Shown piece by piece: positions 1 to 7,423 of a stretch of 27,132 nt of DNA. The notes under the pieces are model-generated. The model had not been told where the DNA came from, did not search any database, and saw only the letters and a program-made list of their open reading frames with translations. The stretch's first letter is position 1; every line of letters begins with the position of its first letter. This stretch comes from CAWDLX01 sp046728155 (GTDB lineage Bacteria > Actinomycetota > Actinomycetes > Mycobacteriales > Micromonosporaceae): NCBI GenBank assembly GCA_046728155.1, contig JBKPDY010000076.1, forward strand, positions 1 through 27,132. Reading direction: 5' to 3'. A program made the translations under genes and the position numbers.

Positions 1-805
1 GGGCGGCACGCAGGGCCGGGGCGGCCTGCCCGGAGCCCATCACCTCGGCCGAGGTTCGGGCCCAGTACCCGTCCTCTTCGAACAGATCCCGCAGCGCGGC
101 CCGGATCTCGGCCGGGCCGAGCTGGCCTACCCGGGTGGAGAGCGCTACGACGAGGGCCGCCTGCCGCAGCAGGATCTCGGGAGTTACCGGGTCGGCCGAC
201 GCCAGCGTAGCGACGGCGCGACCCTTCGGGTCGGAGTCGCCGCCGAATTCGCGCAGGGCCAGCGCCCTCGACCCGGGCGAGGCGGAGACCGTGCCACCGC
301 CGATGACCGTACGCCCGGCAGCGAGCAGCTCACGCTCGGCCGGGCCGAACCGACCGAGCAGATCGCTCCACCAGGTGCCGAACTCACGGGCAACGATGAT
401 CACCCGGATCCCGGTGGGTCGGCCGCCGTTGGCCACGGTCGCCACCAGCTCGTACATGTCGCCCCGGGTCTCCGCGTCGTCGACGAGCACGAGGGCCCGC
501 CGCCCGTTGCGGGCGGCGGCACTGACGGCGTACGCGCCCAGGCCGGGCCTCGCCCAGCCGGCCGGCCACCGCTCGGCGACCATGCGGTCGGCCACATCGC
601 CGGCGAGGCGGGTCTTGCCGACCCCCACTGCGCCCTCGACCAGCCACAGCGGCCGATCGCCGGCACGGCACCACTGCACCATCGCCGCGATGGCCCGCTC
701 ACGCGGATCGTTCTCGTCGGGTCCCGCGTGACCCATCCGGACCCGGCCTCTGGCCGGCACCGGCACGACCGCCGATCGCCAGGTCAGTTGCTTGCCGTTG
801 TCCAC
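1..805 (-). CDS. STAND/AAA-type P-loop ATPase, N-terminal part (cut by window edge)
   Basis: The reverse strand carries an open frame of about 268 codons that runs off the left edge, so only the N-terminal part is present. Near residue 60 it has a Walker A motif (EGAVGVGKTRL). About 45 residues later comes a Walker B-like strand (ALVLVDDAETR), then VIIVAREFGTWW, a pattern familiar from actinobacterial STAND NTPases. These proteins act as regulated switches; the C-terminal sensor or effector repeats would lie outside the window. The frame is closed upstream by a stop at 830-832. GTG at 805 is the longest start, preceded at 7 nt by CAGAAT (a -10-like box) and without a Shine-Dalgarno sequence; ATG at 736 is an in-frame alternative. 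uppP lies 60 bp upstream on the same strand. The family is moderately sure; the role (regulator, or defence NTPase) is unknown. Confidence 0.6.
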   Translation of the reverse strand, partial: MDNGKQLTWRSAVVPVPARGRVRMGHAGPDENDPRERAIAAMVQWCRAGDRPLWLVEGAVGVGKTRLAGDVADRMVAERWPAGWARPGLGAYAVSAAARNGRRALVLVDDAETRGDMYELVATVANGGRPTGIRVIIVAREFGTWWSDLLGRFGPAERELLAAGRTVIGGGTVSASPGSRALALREFGGDSDPKGRAVATLASADPVTPEILLRQAALVVALSTRVGQLGPAEIRAALRDLFEEDGYWARTSAEVMGSGQAAPALRAA

Positions 806-865
806 GCAAGCGATTCTGCGGCACGGGTGCTACTACGAGAAGTCCGGGTCGGACAGAGGTCAGGG

Positions 866-1702
866 TCAGGTAGACGATAGGACACCGGCGGCGAGCCCTG
901 CCACGAGCAGTGCACCCAACAGCACCCGGTACCAGACGAACACGATGATCGAGTGACGCGACACGTACCGCAGCAGCCAGGCGATCGAGGCGTACGCCAC
1001 GACGAAGCTCACCACCGTGCCGACGGCGGTCGGTCCCCAGCCCACGGTCATGCTCACGTCGTGTCGCTTCGAAACGGCCTCATACAGGCCGGCCGCCGTC
1101 AGCGCCGGTATGCCGAGGAAGAACGCCATCCGGGTGGCGGTGACCCGGTCGAGGTCGCGCAGCAGGCCGGCCGAGATGGTCGCGCCGGACCGGGACACAC
1201 CCGGTACCAGGGCGACCACCTGGACCAGGCCGATCACGAGACCATCCATCATCGTCATGTCATGCTCGTGCCGTTGCTGGGTCGCGGCCCGCTCGGCGAA
1301 GACCATCACCGCCGACCACACGATCAGGCCGGCGGCCACCACCCACAGGCTGCGCAGGTGCTGCTCGATGACGTTGCGGAGGGCGAATCCGATCACCGCG
1401 ATGGGGATGGAACCGATCACCACCGCGGTCGACAGGCGCCACTCCGCCGACTGGCGCGCCGCTGGGCTCAAGACGCCGCGGACGAACGAGACCACGATCC
1501 GGACGATGTCCCGCCAGAAGTAGATGATCGCCGCGGCGATGGCTCCGATCTGGATGATCGCCGTGTACGCGGTCACGGCCACGTCGTCGGTGTGGATGTT
1601 CATCAGGCTCTCGGCGATGGTGAGGTGCCCGGTCGAGGAGATGGGGAGGTACTCCGTAACGCCCTCGACAATCCCGAGGACGATCGTCTGCCACCAGTGC
1701 AT
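866..1702 (-). CDS. uppP: Undecaprenyl-diphosphatase (UppP/BacA family)
   Basis: This integral membrane phosphatase converts undecaprenyl diphosphate to undecaprenyl phosphate, recycling the lipid carrier for peptidoglycan and other wall polymers; overproduction gives bacitracin resistance in other bacteria. The 278 residues match the usual family length. Both signature regions are intact: EGVTEYLPISSTGH at residues 13-26 and PGVSRSGAT at 167-175, containing the acidic, histidine and arginine residues used in catalysis. Several hydrophobic segments lie between and after them (for example 43-61, 93-108 and the C-terminal end). The ATG at 1702 lies only 4 bp after the stop of the upstream LLM oxidoreductase gene, so the two are probably co-transcribed and translationally coupled. 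Assignment is firm. Actinomycetes can carry more than one copy, so this need not be the only one. Confidence 0.95.
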   Translation of the reverse strand: MHWWQTIVLGIVEGVTEYLPISSTGHLTIAESLMNIHTDDVAVTAYTAIIQIGAIAAAIIYFWRDIVRIVVSFVRGVLSPAARQSAEWRLSTAVVIGSIPIAVIGFALRNVIEQHLRSLWVVAAGLIVWSAVMVFAERAATQQRHEHDMTMMDGLVIGLVQVVALVPGVSRSGATISAGLLRDLDRVTATRMAFFLGIPALTAAGLYEAVSKRHDVSMTVGWGPTAVGTVVSFVVAYASIAWLLRYVSRHSIIVFVWYRVLLGALLVAGLAAGVLSST

Positions 1703-1706
1703 CGCG

Positions 1707-2753
1707 TCAGCCCGCCAGCCCGGACCGGTCGTACGCCTCGGACGTCCGGCGAAGAGTCGCCACGGCCGTGTCCAGATCGGGGTCGTACACGGCCACCGAG
1801 AGCGTGGTCACGCCGGCCTCGGCGTAGCGGCGCATCCGCGCCGCTATCCGCTCCATCGGCCCGAGTAGCGAGGTCTGGTCGATGAACTCGAACGGGATCG
1901 CGGCTGCGGCGTCACGGTGACGCTTGCCGAGGTAGAGGTCCTGTACCTCGCGCGCCGCGTCGCCGAAGCCCATCCGTACGGCGAGCTGGTTGTAGAAGTT
2001 CTGCTCCCGGCTGCCCATACCACCCACGTAGAGGGCGGCGTTGGCGCGCAAGGGCTCCGCGCACGCGACCGGATCGTCACCGAAGACGACCCCGGCCGTG
2101 GCACAGACGTCGAATCCGGTCAGGTCCCGGCCGGTCCTGGTCCGGCCGGCCACGATCGAAGCGAGCATGGAGTGCTCCGGGGAGAAGAAGATGGCGAGCC
2201 AGCCGTCGGCGATCTCGCCGGCGAGCTCGAGGTTGCGCGGGCCGACCGCCGCCAGATAGATGGGCACCGACGACCGGTACGGATGGAAGCCGAGCTTGAG
2301 CGGCTTACCAGGCCCCTCCGGCAGCGGCAGCGTGTAGAACTCCCCGTTGTAGGAGACCGTCTCCCGGGCGAGCGCCGCGCGGACGATATCGACGTACTCG
2401 CGGGTGCGCTGGAGTGGTCTGGCGAACCGAACGCCGTGCCAGCCCTCGGAGACCTGCGGCCCGGAGACACCGAGGCCCAACCGGAACCGGCCCTGGCTCA
2501 CGGTATCGATGGTCGCCGCCGTCATCGCGGTCATCGCCGGCGTGCGGGCCGGGATCTGCATCACGGCCGCGCCGAGGTCGATCCGCGAGGTCTGGCCGGC
2601 GATCCACGCCAGCATGCTGGGCGAGTCCGACCCGTACGCCTCCGCGGCCCAGACCACCGAAAACCCGAGCCGTTCCGCCTCTTGAGCCAGGGCCAGATGA
2701 TCCGCCGGCCTGGTCCATGCCGCCTGGTACCCCAGATTCAGTCCCAACCGCAT
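1707..2753 (-). CDS. LLM class F420-dependent oxidoreductase
   Basis: A 348-residue protein of the bacterial luciferase-like monooxygenase (LLM) fold, most like the actinobacterial F420-dependent oxidoreductases. The N-terminus (MRLGLNLGYQ) is the first strand of the TIM barrel. The stretches WAAEAYGSDSP (35-45), IDLGAAVMQIPARTP (58-72) and GRFRLGLGVSGPQ (88-100) are typical of the family and contribute to the F420/FMN pocket. The later VPIYLAAVGPRNLELAGEIADGW is another hallmark. Start choice is supported by a strong AGGAAGGA Shine-Dalgarno sequence 5 nt before the ATG. The gene leads an operon with uppP (4-bp gap) and diverges from the DUF5703 gene at 2832. The substrate cannot be deduced; a link to cell-wall or polyprenol metabolism is suggested only by the neighbour. 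Confidence 0.9.
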   Translation of the reverse strand: MRLGLNLGYQAAWTRPADHLALAQEAERLGFSVVWAAEAYGSDSPSMLAWIAGQTSRIDLGAAVMQIPARTPAMTAMTAATIDTVSQGRFRLGLGVSGPQVSEGWHGVRFARPLQRTREYVDIVRAALARETVSYNGEFYTLPLPEGPGKPLKLGFHPYRSSVPIYLAAVGPRNLELAGEIADGWLAIFFSPEHSMLASIVAGRTRTGRDLTGFDVCATAGVVFGDDPVACAEPLRANAALYVGGMGSREQNFYNQLAVRMGFGDAAREVQDLYLGKRHRDAAAAIPFEFIDQTSLLGPMERIAARMRRYAEAGVTTLSVAVYDPDLDTAVATLRRTSEAYDRSGLAG

Positions 2754-2831
2754 GAGAGTCCTTCCTGTCCGGAGTCGACCCAGCGTAGGGGAACCCTGGT
2801 CGCGACCAGAACCGTGGGGCAGGATGCACAG

Positions 2832-3023
2832 ATGGACTACGAATACGTGCCGTTGCGGTTACCAGCCCATGTCGACCGGACGACCGCGACGGCGCAGTTG
2901 ACGATCGCCGCCGAGTACTCGGGCTGGGAACTGGCGCGGGTACGCCTGTTCAGCAACGGCACCCGCCAGCTGCTGTTGCGTCGGCGGCGGACCGAGTTCG
3001 CTCAGCCGGCCCTGTCGTACTAG
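2832..3023 (+). CDS. DUF5703 family micro-protein
   Basis: A 63-residue protein that I recognise as the actinobacterial DUF5703 family. The N-terminus MDYEYVPLRLP, the central AEYSGWELARVRLF and a basic end (LLLRRRR) are diagnostic. No function is established for the family. The protein has no membrane segment or signal peptide and looks like a small cytosolic domain. The ATG at 2832 is preceded by a weak GCAGGA. A much longer open frame extends upstream through the antisense of the LLM gene, but only this end looks like protein. It is transcribed divergently from the LLM-uppP operon (78 bp between starts), so both promoters lie in 2754-2831. Its 3' end meets the convergent acidic-protein gene, with a repeat fragment between them. 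Confidence 0.85.
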   Translation: MDYEYVPLRLPAHVDRTTATAQLTIAAEYSGWELARVRLFSNGTRQLLLRRRRTEFAQPALSY

Positions 3024-3039
3024 TGCGGTCGGCACGAAT

Positions 3040-3080
3040 CATTCCAGCTCGCCTCCGCGCTCGCTCATTCCAGCTCGCCT
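3040..3080 (-). repeat. Short direct repeat carrying the end of the intergenic element
   Basis: A 15-bp word (CATTCCAGCTCGCCT) occurs at 3040-3054 and again at 3066-3080, 26 bp apart. Read on the minus strand, the segment between contains AGCGAGCGCGGAGGCGAGC, the same end found in the larger elements at 3750-3818 and 8516-8713. It lies directly after the stop codon of the acidic-protein gene, in the convergent gap with the DUF5703 gene. It is probably a truncated member of the same intergenic repeat family. Confidence 0.7.
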
Positions 3081-3744
3081 AGTCGTCGGTTCCGGCGAGC
3101 GAGCGCTCGTCAAGGCGACCGAGCACCCGGTCGGGTTCACCGATCCGGAAGGGCGCCTCCGGGCCCGCATCAGCCTCCTCGTGGCCCTCCGCGTTGAGCG
3201 GCCGGCCGACCTCGGCCACGACCACGACGCCGTCGAGCGGTTCCAGCTCCTGTACGTCGAGCATGCCGAGCGAGCCGTCTCCCGACTGCAGCAGTTCCAG
3301 GATCGCGTCCGCCACCGCGATGATCGGTGCGTGCGACTCGCCGGACGGCGCCACCGGCCGACCCTCCTCGGCCAGGTGGAACAGGGCCGAGGCGCTCGGG
3401 ATCCGGTAGTCCCGCCGCTGGCGGACCGACACCACCCGCGGGTACGGATCGTCGGCGGGCAGCTTCACCTCATCGTCGGAGTCGCCGGAGACGACCGTGC
3501 CGAGCCGACCACCGGGCGCCTGCTCCGGCGAGATCGCCTCCAGGTCCCACGGCGTGACTTCGCCGAACACATCGTTGAGTAGGTCGTCGTAGTCGTGCGA
3601 CGCATTGTTGAGGCCGACGTAGGCGTCCCAGACGGAGTCGTCGTCGGGCTGACCGTCAGCGGCGATCACCGCGGCGAGATGGTGGCGGACCGCGACCACC
3701 ACCCGTTCGAGCGCGGCTTCAACATCGGCGATCCGGTCGGTCAT
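3079..3744 (-). CDS. Acidic uncharacterised protein
   Basis: I do not recognise a named domain in this roughly 221-residue protein. It is strongly acidic, with clusters such as DGQPDDDS, SGDSDDEVKLPADDPYP and GHEEADAGPEAP. The N-terminal 70 residues look helical (TDRIADVEAALERVVVAVRHHLAAVI) and the middle is mixed alpha/beta (RVVSVRQRRDYRIPSASALFHLAEEGRP). There is no signal peptide or membrane segment, so it is probably cytosolic. The frame could begin at GTG 3750, but the GGAGG Shine-Dalgarno core lies 9 nt before ATG 3744 and only 3 nt before the GTG, so ATG 3744 is chosen. That ribosome binding site is supplied by the end of the repeat element at 3750-3818. The M20 peptidase gene lies 86 bp upstream on the same strand. 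Confidence 0.75.
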   Translation of the reverse strand: MTDRIADVEAALERVVVAVRHHLAAVIAADGQPDDDSVWDAYVGLNNASHDYDDLLNDVFGEVTPWDLEAISPEQAPGGRLGTVVSGDSDDEVKLPADDPYPRVVSVRQRRDYRIPSASALFHLAEEGRPVAPSGESHAPIIAVADAILELLQSGDGSLGMLDVQELEPLDGVVVVAEVGRPLNAEGHEEADAGPEAPFRIGEPDRVLGRLDERSLAGTDD

Positions 3745-3749
3745 GTCCA

Positions 3750-3818
3750 CTCACCTCCGCGCTCGCTCCGCTCCTCGGGCCTGACGGCCCTGCGATGCTC
3801 ACTCGCTGTCGGCTCGGT
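3750..3818 (-). repeat. 69-bp copy of the intergenic element, ending in a ribosome binding site
   Basis: Read on the minus strand, this segment matches positions 2-70 of the 78-bp unit at 8516-8593 with one visible difference (GGAGGTGAG here, GGAGGCGAG there). It starts about 12 nt after the stop codon of the M20 peptidase gene and fills the gap to the next gene. Its last bases form that gene's GGAGG Shine-Dalgarno sequence. Orientation relative to transcription is the same as at the ABC transporter locus. Confidence 0.9.
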
Positions 3819-3830
3819 CATCGGTGCCCC

Positions 3831-5162
3831 TCAACAGGTCGTGAGCAGCTGATCGAGTACGCGCACGCCGAACTGTAGTCCCTGCACCGGGACCCGTTCG
3901 TCGATGCCGTGGAAGAGCGCGGCGAAGTTGAGCTCGGCCGGCAGCCGCAGCGGAGTGAACCCGAAGCACCGGATGCCGAGTCGGGCGAAGGCCTTGGCGT
4001 CCGTACCCCCGGAGAGCATGTACGGCACGGTGCGTGCGACTGGATCCTCCCGGCGCAGCGCGGCTCCCATCGCGGCCACCAGGTCGCCGTCGAACGTGGT
4101 CTCGATCGGCGGCTGGCGCTCGACGATCTCGATGTCGAGGTCAGGGCCGACGACCTGGCGGAGCTGGTCGAGGAACGTGTCGTGCTGGCCGGGCAGGGTC
4201 CGGCAGTCGATCGTCGCCGACGCCCGGCTCGGGATGACATTCTCCTTGTAACCGGCGGCGAGACGCGTCGGGTTGGCGGTATTGCGGACGGTCGAGCCGA
4301 TCACCGGTGCGATGGTGCCCAGCTTCGCGATCGCGGGCTCCGGGTCGTCGAGATCGATGCTGATACCAAGGATCTGCGAGAGTTCGAGCAGGAACGCCCG
4401 TACCGTGTCGGTGAGAACGACGGGGAAGCGGTGCCGGCCCACCCTGGCCACCGCCTCGGCGAGCGTGGTCACCGCATTGTCCTCGTGCACCATCGACCCG
4501 TGCCCGGGGCGTCCCTTGGCATGCAGGCGCAGCCACGTGATGCCCTTCTCGGCCGTCTGGATCAGGTAGAGGCGCAGGTCGTCCGAGATCGTGTAGTTGA
4601 ACCCGCCGACCTCGCCGATCGCCTCGGTGCAGCCCTCGAAGAGGTCGGGGTGGTTCTCCACCAACCAGTGCCCGCCGTACTGGCCGCCGGACTCTTCGTC
4701 GGCTAGGAAGGCCAGCACGAGATCGCGTGGCGGCATGCGACCCTCGCGGCGCATCCGGCGGACCACGGCGAGCAGCATCGCGTCGAAGTCCTTCATGTCG
4801 ACCGCGCCCCGCCCCCAGATGTAGCCGTCGGCGATCTCCCCCGAGAACGGAGCCACCGACCACTCGGCGGCTTCCGCAGGCACGACGTCGAGGTGACCGT
4901 GTACGAGCAGCGCACCGCGGGTCTCCATGCCGGGCCCGGTGGGCCGGCCCGGGAAACGGGCCACGACGCTGGTGCGTCCCTTGGCGCTCTCCAGTACGGC
5001 CGGTTCCAGCCCCACCTCGGCCAGCTTCGCCGCGACGTACTCGGCGGCGACCCGCTCACCGGCGGAGGTGGTCGTGTCGCCGGTGTTCGTGGTGTCGATG
5101 CGGATGAGGTCCCGGCACAACTCGACGACCTCGTCCTCGGCAATGTCCTGGTTCGGGTTCAC
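3831..5162 (-). CDS. M20/M25/M40 family metallopeptidase
   Basis: A di-zinc hydrolase of the M20 superfamily (aminoacylase, carboxypeptidase G2 and dipeptidase relatives), which cleaves peptides or N-acyl amino acids. Starting from GTG 5162 it has 443 residues, normal for the family. Zinc and catalytic motifs are visible: HGHLDVVP at 88-95, WGRGAVDMKD at 116-125, DEESGG at 155-160 (catalytic and metal-binding glutamates), and the late histidine in ALFHGIDERVP. The dimerisation domain lies between (PGHGSMVHEDNAV onward). No signal peptide is seen, so it is probably cytosolic. The open frame extends to 5327, but the family core begins (EDEVVELCRDLIRIDTTNTGD) just after GTG 5162, and the longer start would overlap the upstream kinase. 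ATG 5219 is the other option; neither has a good Shine-Dalgarno sequence. The exact substrate is not predictable. Confidence 0.9.
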   Translation of the reverse strand: MNPNQDIAEDEVVELCRDLIRIDTTNTGDTTTSAGERVAAEYVAAKLAEVGLEPAVLESAKGRTSVVARFPGRPTGPGMETRGALLVHGHLDVVPAEAAEWSVAPFSGEIADGYIWGRGAVDMKDFDAMLLAVVRRMRREGRMPPRDLVLAFLADEESGGQYGGHWLVENHPDLFEGCTEAIGEVGGFNYTISDDLRLYLIQTAEKGITWLRLHAKGRPGHGSMVHEDNAVTTLAEAVARVGRHRFPVVLTDTVRAFLLELSQILGISIDLDDPEPAIAKLGTIAPVIGSTVRNTANPTRLAAGYKENVIPSRASATIDCRTLPGQHDTFLDQLRQVVGPDLDIEIVERQPPIETTFDGDLVAAMGAALRREDPVARTVPYMLSGGTDAKAFARLGIRCFGFTPLRLPAELNFAALFHGIDERVPVQGLQFGVRVLDQLLTTC

Positions 5163-5323
5163 GGGCCGTTCATACCACTCGCGAAAGCTCAGGGAGCCAT
5201 GGGGCGGTTGCGCCGCCATGACAGCGACACACGTACGGTGACGCACGGTCAACAGTTGCCGCTGCCGCACCACTCCCGCCACCGCCAACCCGACCGAGGT
5301 CGACCCGATGCAGCCAGATCCGC

Positions 5324-6682
5324 TCACGACGCATTTGTAGCCGGCAGACGCACCTCGGCTCGTAGCCCCGGATGAGCGTCTACAAGGGACACTGTCCCTC
5401 CGTGTCGACGGACGAGCTCACGCACGATAGCGAGACCGAGGCCCGCTCCCCCCGCGTCGCGTGCCCGCGCGTCGTCGAGCCTGGTGAATCGTTCGAACAC
5501 CCGGTCCCGATCGGCCTCCGGAATACCGGGTCCGTCGTCGGTCACCGTCACCAGGGCGTCCGCGCCCGCTGCGCACGTACCGACGGTCACGGTGGTACGG
5601 GTATGCCGGACGGCGTTGTCGAGCAGGTTTGCCAAGACCCGGCCGAGGGCGTCCCGGTCACCGACCACCCACAGTGGACGGGTGAAGGGCTCCACCCGCA
5701 CGGAAGGGTACCGGCAACCGATCTCTCTGACCACAGTGGACAGCTCAACGGCCGACGCCGTGGGGAGCTTGGTCGAGGCGTCGGAGCGGGCCAGCAGCAA
5801 TAGATCGTCGACGAGCCGGGCCAGGCGGGTCGTGTCGGCCAGCAGGTCGTCGGCGACGGCCGGCCAGTCCACCGTGTCGCCCAACCGCCGGGCCACTTCG
5901 AGCTGGGTTCGCATGTTGGTCAAGGGGCTTCGCAGTTCGTGGGCGGCGTCGCCGACGAACTCGCGTTGCCGCAGCCGGCCACTATCGAGCCGGGCGAGCA
6001 TCCCGTTGAGAGTGATCGCGAGTCGGTGGATCTCGTCGCTCCCGTCGGGCACCGGCAGCCGCCCGGACTGACCGGTCCCCGTGATCTCTTCGGCTCCCGT
6101 CCGCAGCGCTTCGACGGGTCGCAGGGTAGCGCCGATCACCCGCCACGCCACGGCCGCCAGAACCAGCACAAGTAACGGAAACACGACGAGCAGGGTCGCC
6201 CGCAACGCGTGAATGCCCTTGAGCGCGTCCGACATGGACCGTCCGACGAGGACGGTCTGCGGATCGTTCGCGGGACCCGCACCGACCGCGACCATCCGCA
6301 CGTCACCGTCGAGTCCGAGCCGATCGCCCGGAATGAAGAGCTTGGCTCCGACAGGGGGCCGGGCCAGACCCAACTCCTGCGGGTACAGCATCGGCACGAG
6401 CCGGTCCGCGCCGATGGATGCGGCCCGCACGCGGCCCTTTGCGTCGACCACCTGCACCAGTGCCGTGCCGGCGACAGGCACAGGCTGAGGCAGGGCGCCG
6501 GCGTTCACCAGTGCGGCCACGTCATGCGCGGTCCGGTCGAGCTCGGCGTCGACCGATCGTTGCAGGACGATCCCGAGGACGGCGACGAGGACGAGCCCAC
6601 CGGCAAGAAGACCGGCGCACAGCCCCGTGATACCGATGATCATGAGTCGCGCGCGCAGCGTTCGGCGGCGCCACCACCTCAT
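5324..6682 (-). CDS. Sensor histidine kinase (HAMP-HisKA-HATPase)
   Basis: A 452-residue membrane kinase of a two-component system. A first membrane helix (about residues 11-40) is followed by a roughly 120-residue extracytoplasmic sensor region and a second helix (about 162-180). Then come a HAMP linker (RVIGATLRPVEALRTGAEEI), the H-box FVGDAAHELRSPL with phospho-acceptor His248, an N-box (NLLDNAVRH) and a G-box (DDGPGIPE) of the ATP-binding domain. The start ATG overlaps the response-regulator stop by 4 bp (ATGA), so the pair is translationally coupled. The signal is unknown. The neighbourhood (divergent LolA-like protein and ABC exporter, downstream M20 peptidase) suggests sensing of cell-envelope or membrane stress, as inference only. 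Family assignment is firm. Confidence 0.95.
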   Translation of the reverse strand: MRWWRRRTLRARLMIIGITGLCAGLLAGGLVLVAVLGIVLQRSVDAELDRTAHDVAALVNAGALPQPVPVAGTALVQVVDAKGRVRAASIGADRLVPMLYPQELGLARPPVGAKLFIPGDRLGLDGDVRMVAVGAGPANDPQTVLVGRSMSDALKGIHALRATLLVVFPLLVLVLAAVAWRVIGATLRPVEALRTGAEEITGTGQSGRLPVPDGSDEIHRLAITLNGMLARLDSGRLRQREFVGDAAHELRSPLTNMRTQLEVARRLGDTVDWPAVADDLLADTTRLARLVDDLLLLARSDASTKLPTASAVELSTVVREIGCRYPSVRVEPFTRPLWVVGDRDALGRVLANLLDNAVRHTRTTVTVGTCAAGADALVTVTDDGPGIPEADRDRVFERFTRLDDARARDAGGAGLGLAIVRELVRRHGGTVSLVDAHPGLRAEVRLPATNAS

Positions 6683-7341
6683 GGTGACGGCACGAGGCGA
6701 TAGCCCGCACCGCGTACGGTCTCGAGAATTCCTCGCCCCAGTTTGCGGCGCAGGTACCCGACGTAGACCTCGACCGCGTTCGGCGCGGTTTCCTCACTCG
6801 CGTCCCAGACGTGGTCGAGCAGTTCGGTCTTCGACACGACGTCACCCGCCCGGCGCATGAGGTACTGCAGCAGCCCGTACTCGCGCGTGGTGAGAGTCAC
6901 CTCGGTGCCGGCCAGGGTGACCCGTCGGCTGGCCGGGTCGAGCGACACCTCTCCGACGGTCAGCACCGCGGGACGTTCCGGCGCGCCCCGGCGCAGCAAC
7001 GCCCGCAACCGGGCGAGCAGCACCACGTACGAAAACGGCTTGGTGAGGTAGTCATCGGCGCCGCAGTCGAGCCCATCGGCCTGGTCGTGCTCGCCGTCCT
7101 TCGCCGAGAGCATCAGGACCGGCAGCCAATGCCCTTCGGCCCGCAGCGCCCGCACCAGCCGGTAACCGGACAGGCCGGGCAGCATCACATCGAGGATCAT
7201 CGCGTCGTACTCGCCGTGGCGGGCCAGGTCGAGTCCGGCGATCCCGTTCGCGGCGGTGTCCACGGCGAATCCCTCGGCCTGGAGCCCGCGCTGCAGGGCC
7301 GACGCCAGTCGGACTTCATCCTCGACCACCAGCAACCGCAC
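6679..7341 (-). CDS. OmpR/PhoB-family response regulator
   Basis: A 220-residue DNA-binding response regulator and partner of the adjacent kinase. The receiver domain shows the acidic pair in VVEDEV (7-8), the phospho-acceptor Asp51 in MILDVMLPG, and the conserved Lys101 in DDYLTKPF. The C-terminal half is a winged-helix domain of the OmpR type (LTTREYGLLQYLMRRAGDVVSK, then AVEVYVGYLRRKLG and VRGAGYRL). It starts with GTG at 7341; the in-frame codon two before it is a stop, so a longer start is impossible. It is divergent from the LolA-like gene, with 82 bp between starts, and probably controls that promoter and its own. Confidence 0.95.
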   Translation of the reverse strand: MRLLVVEDEVRLASALQRGLQAEGFAVDTAANGIAGLDLARHGEYDAMILDVMLPGLSGYRLVRALRAEGHWLPVLMLSAKDGEHDQADGLDCGADDYLTKPFSYVVLLARLRALLRRGAPERPAVLTVGEVSLDPASRRVTLAGTEVTLTTREYGLLQYLMRRAGDVVSKTELLDHVWDASEETAPNAVEVYVGYLRRKLGRGILETVRGAGYRLVPSP

Positions 7342-7423
7342 GCCTCATAGCGTGCCATGCGAGAGCACGTGCGGCATCGTGGCACTCAGCCAACTCACAG
7401 TGCGATCGAGGGAGTATGGCTCC

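Noticed and set aside
1917..2831. Long plus-strand frame before the DUF5703 gene
   Set aside because: It is antisense to the LLM oxidoreductase; only the last 63 codons match a known family.
5163..5327. Upstream start for the M20 peptidase at 5327
   Set aside because: It would overlap the kinase end by 4 bp, adds 55 unconserved residues, and the family core begins just after 5162.
866..7341. Bacitracin-resistance operon joining uppP with the two-component system and ABC exporter
   Set aside because: uppP is separated from the two-component genes by five other genes, including one on the opposite strand, and belongs to an operon with the LLM gene.
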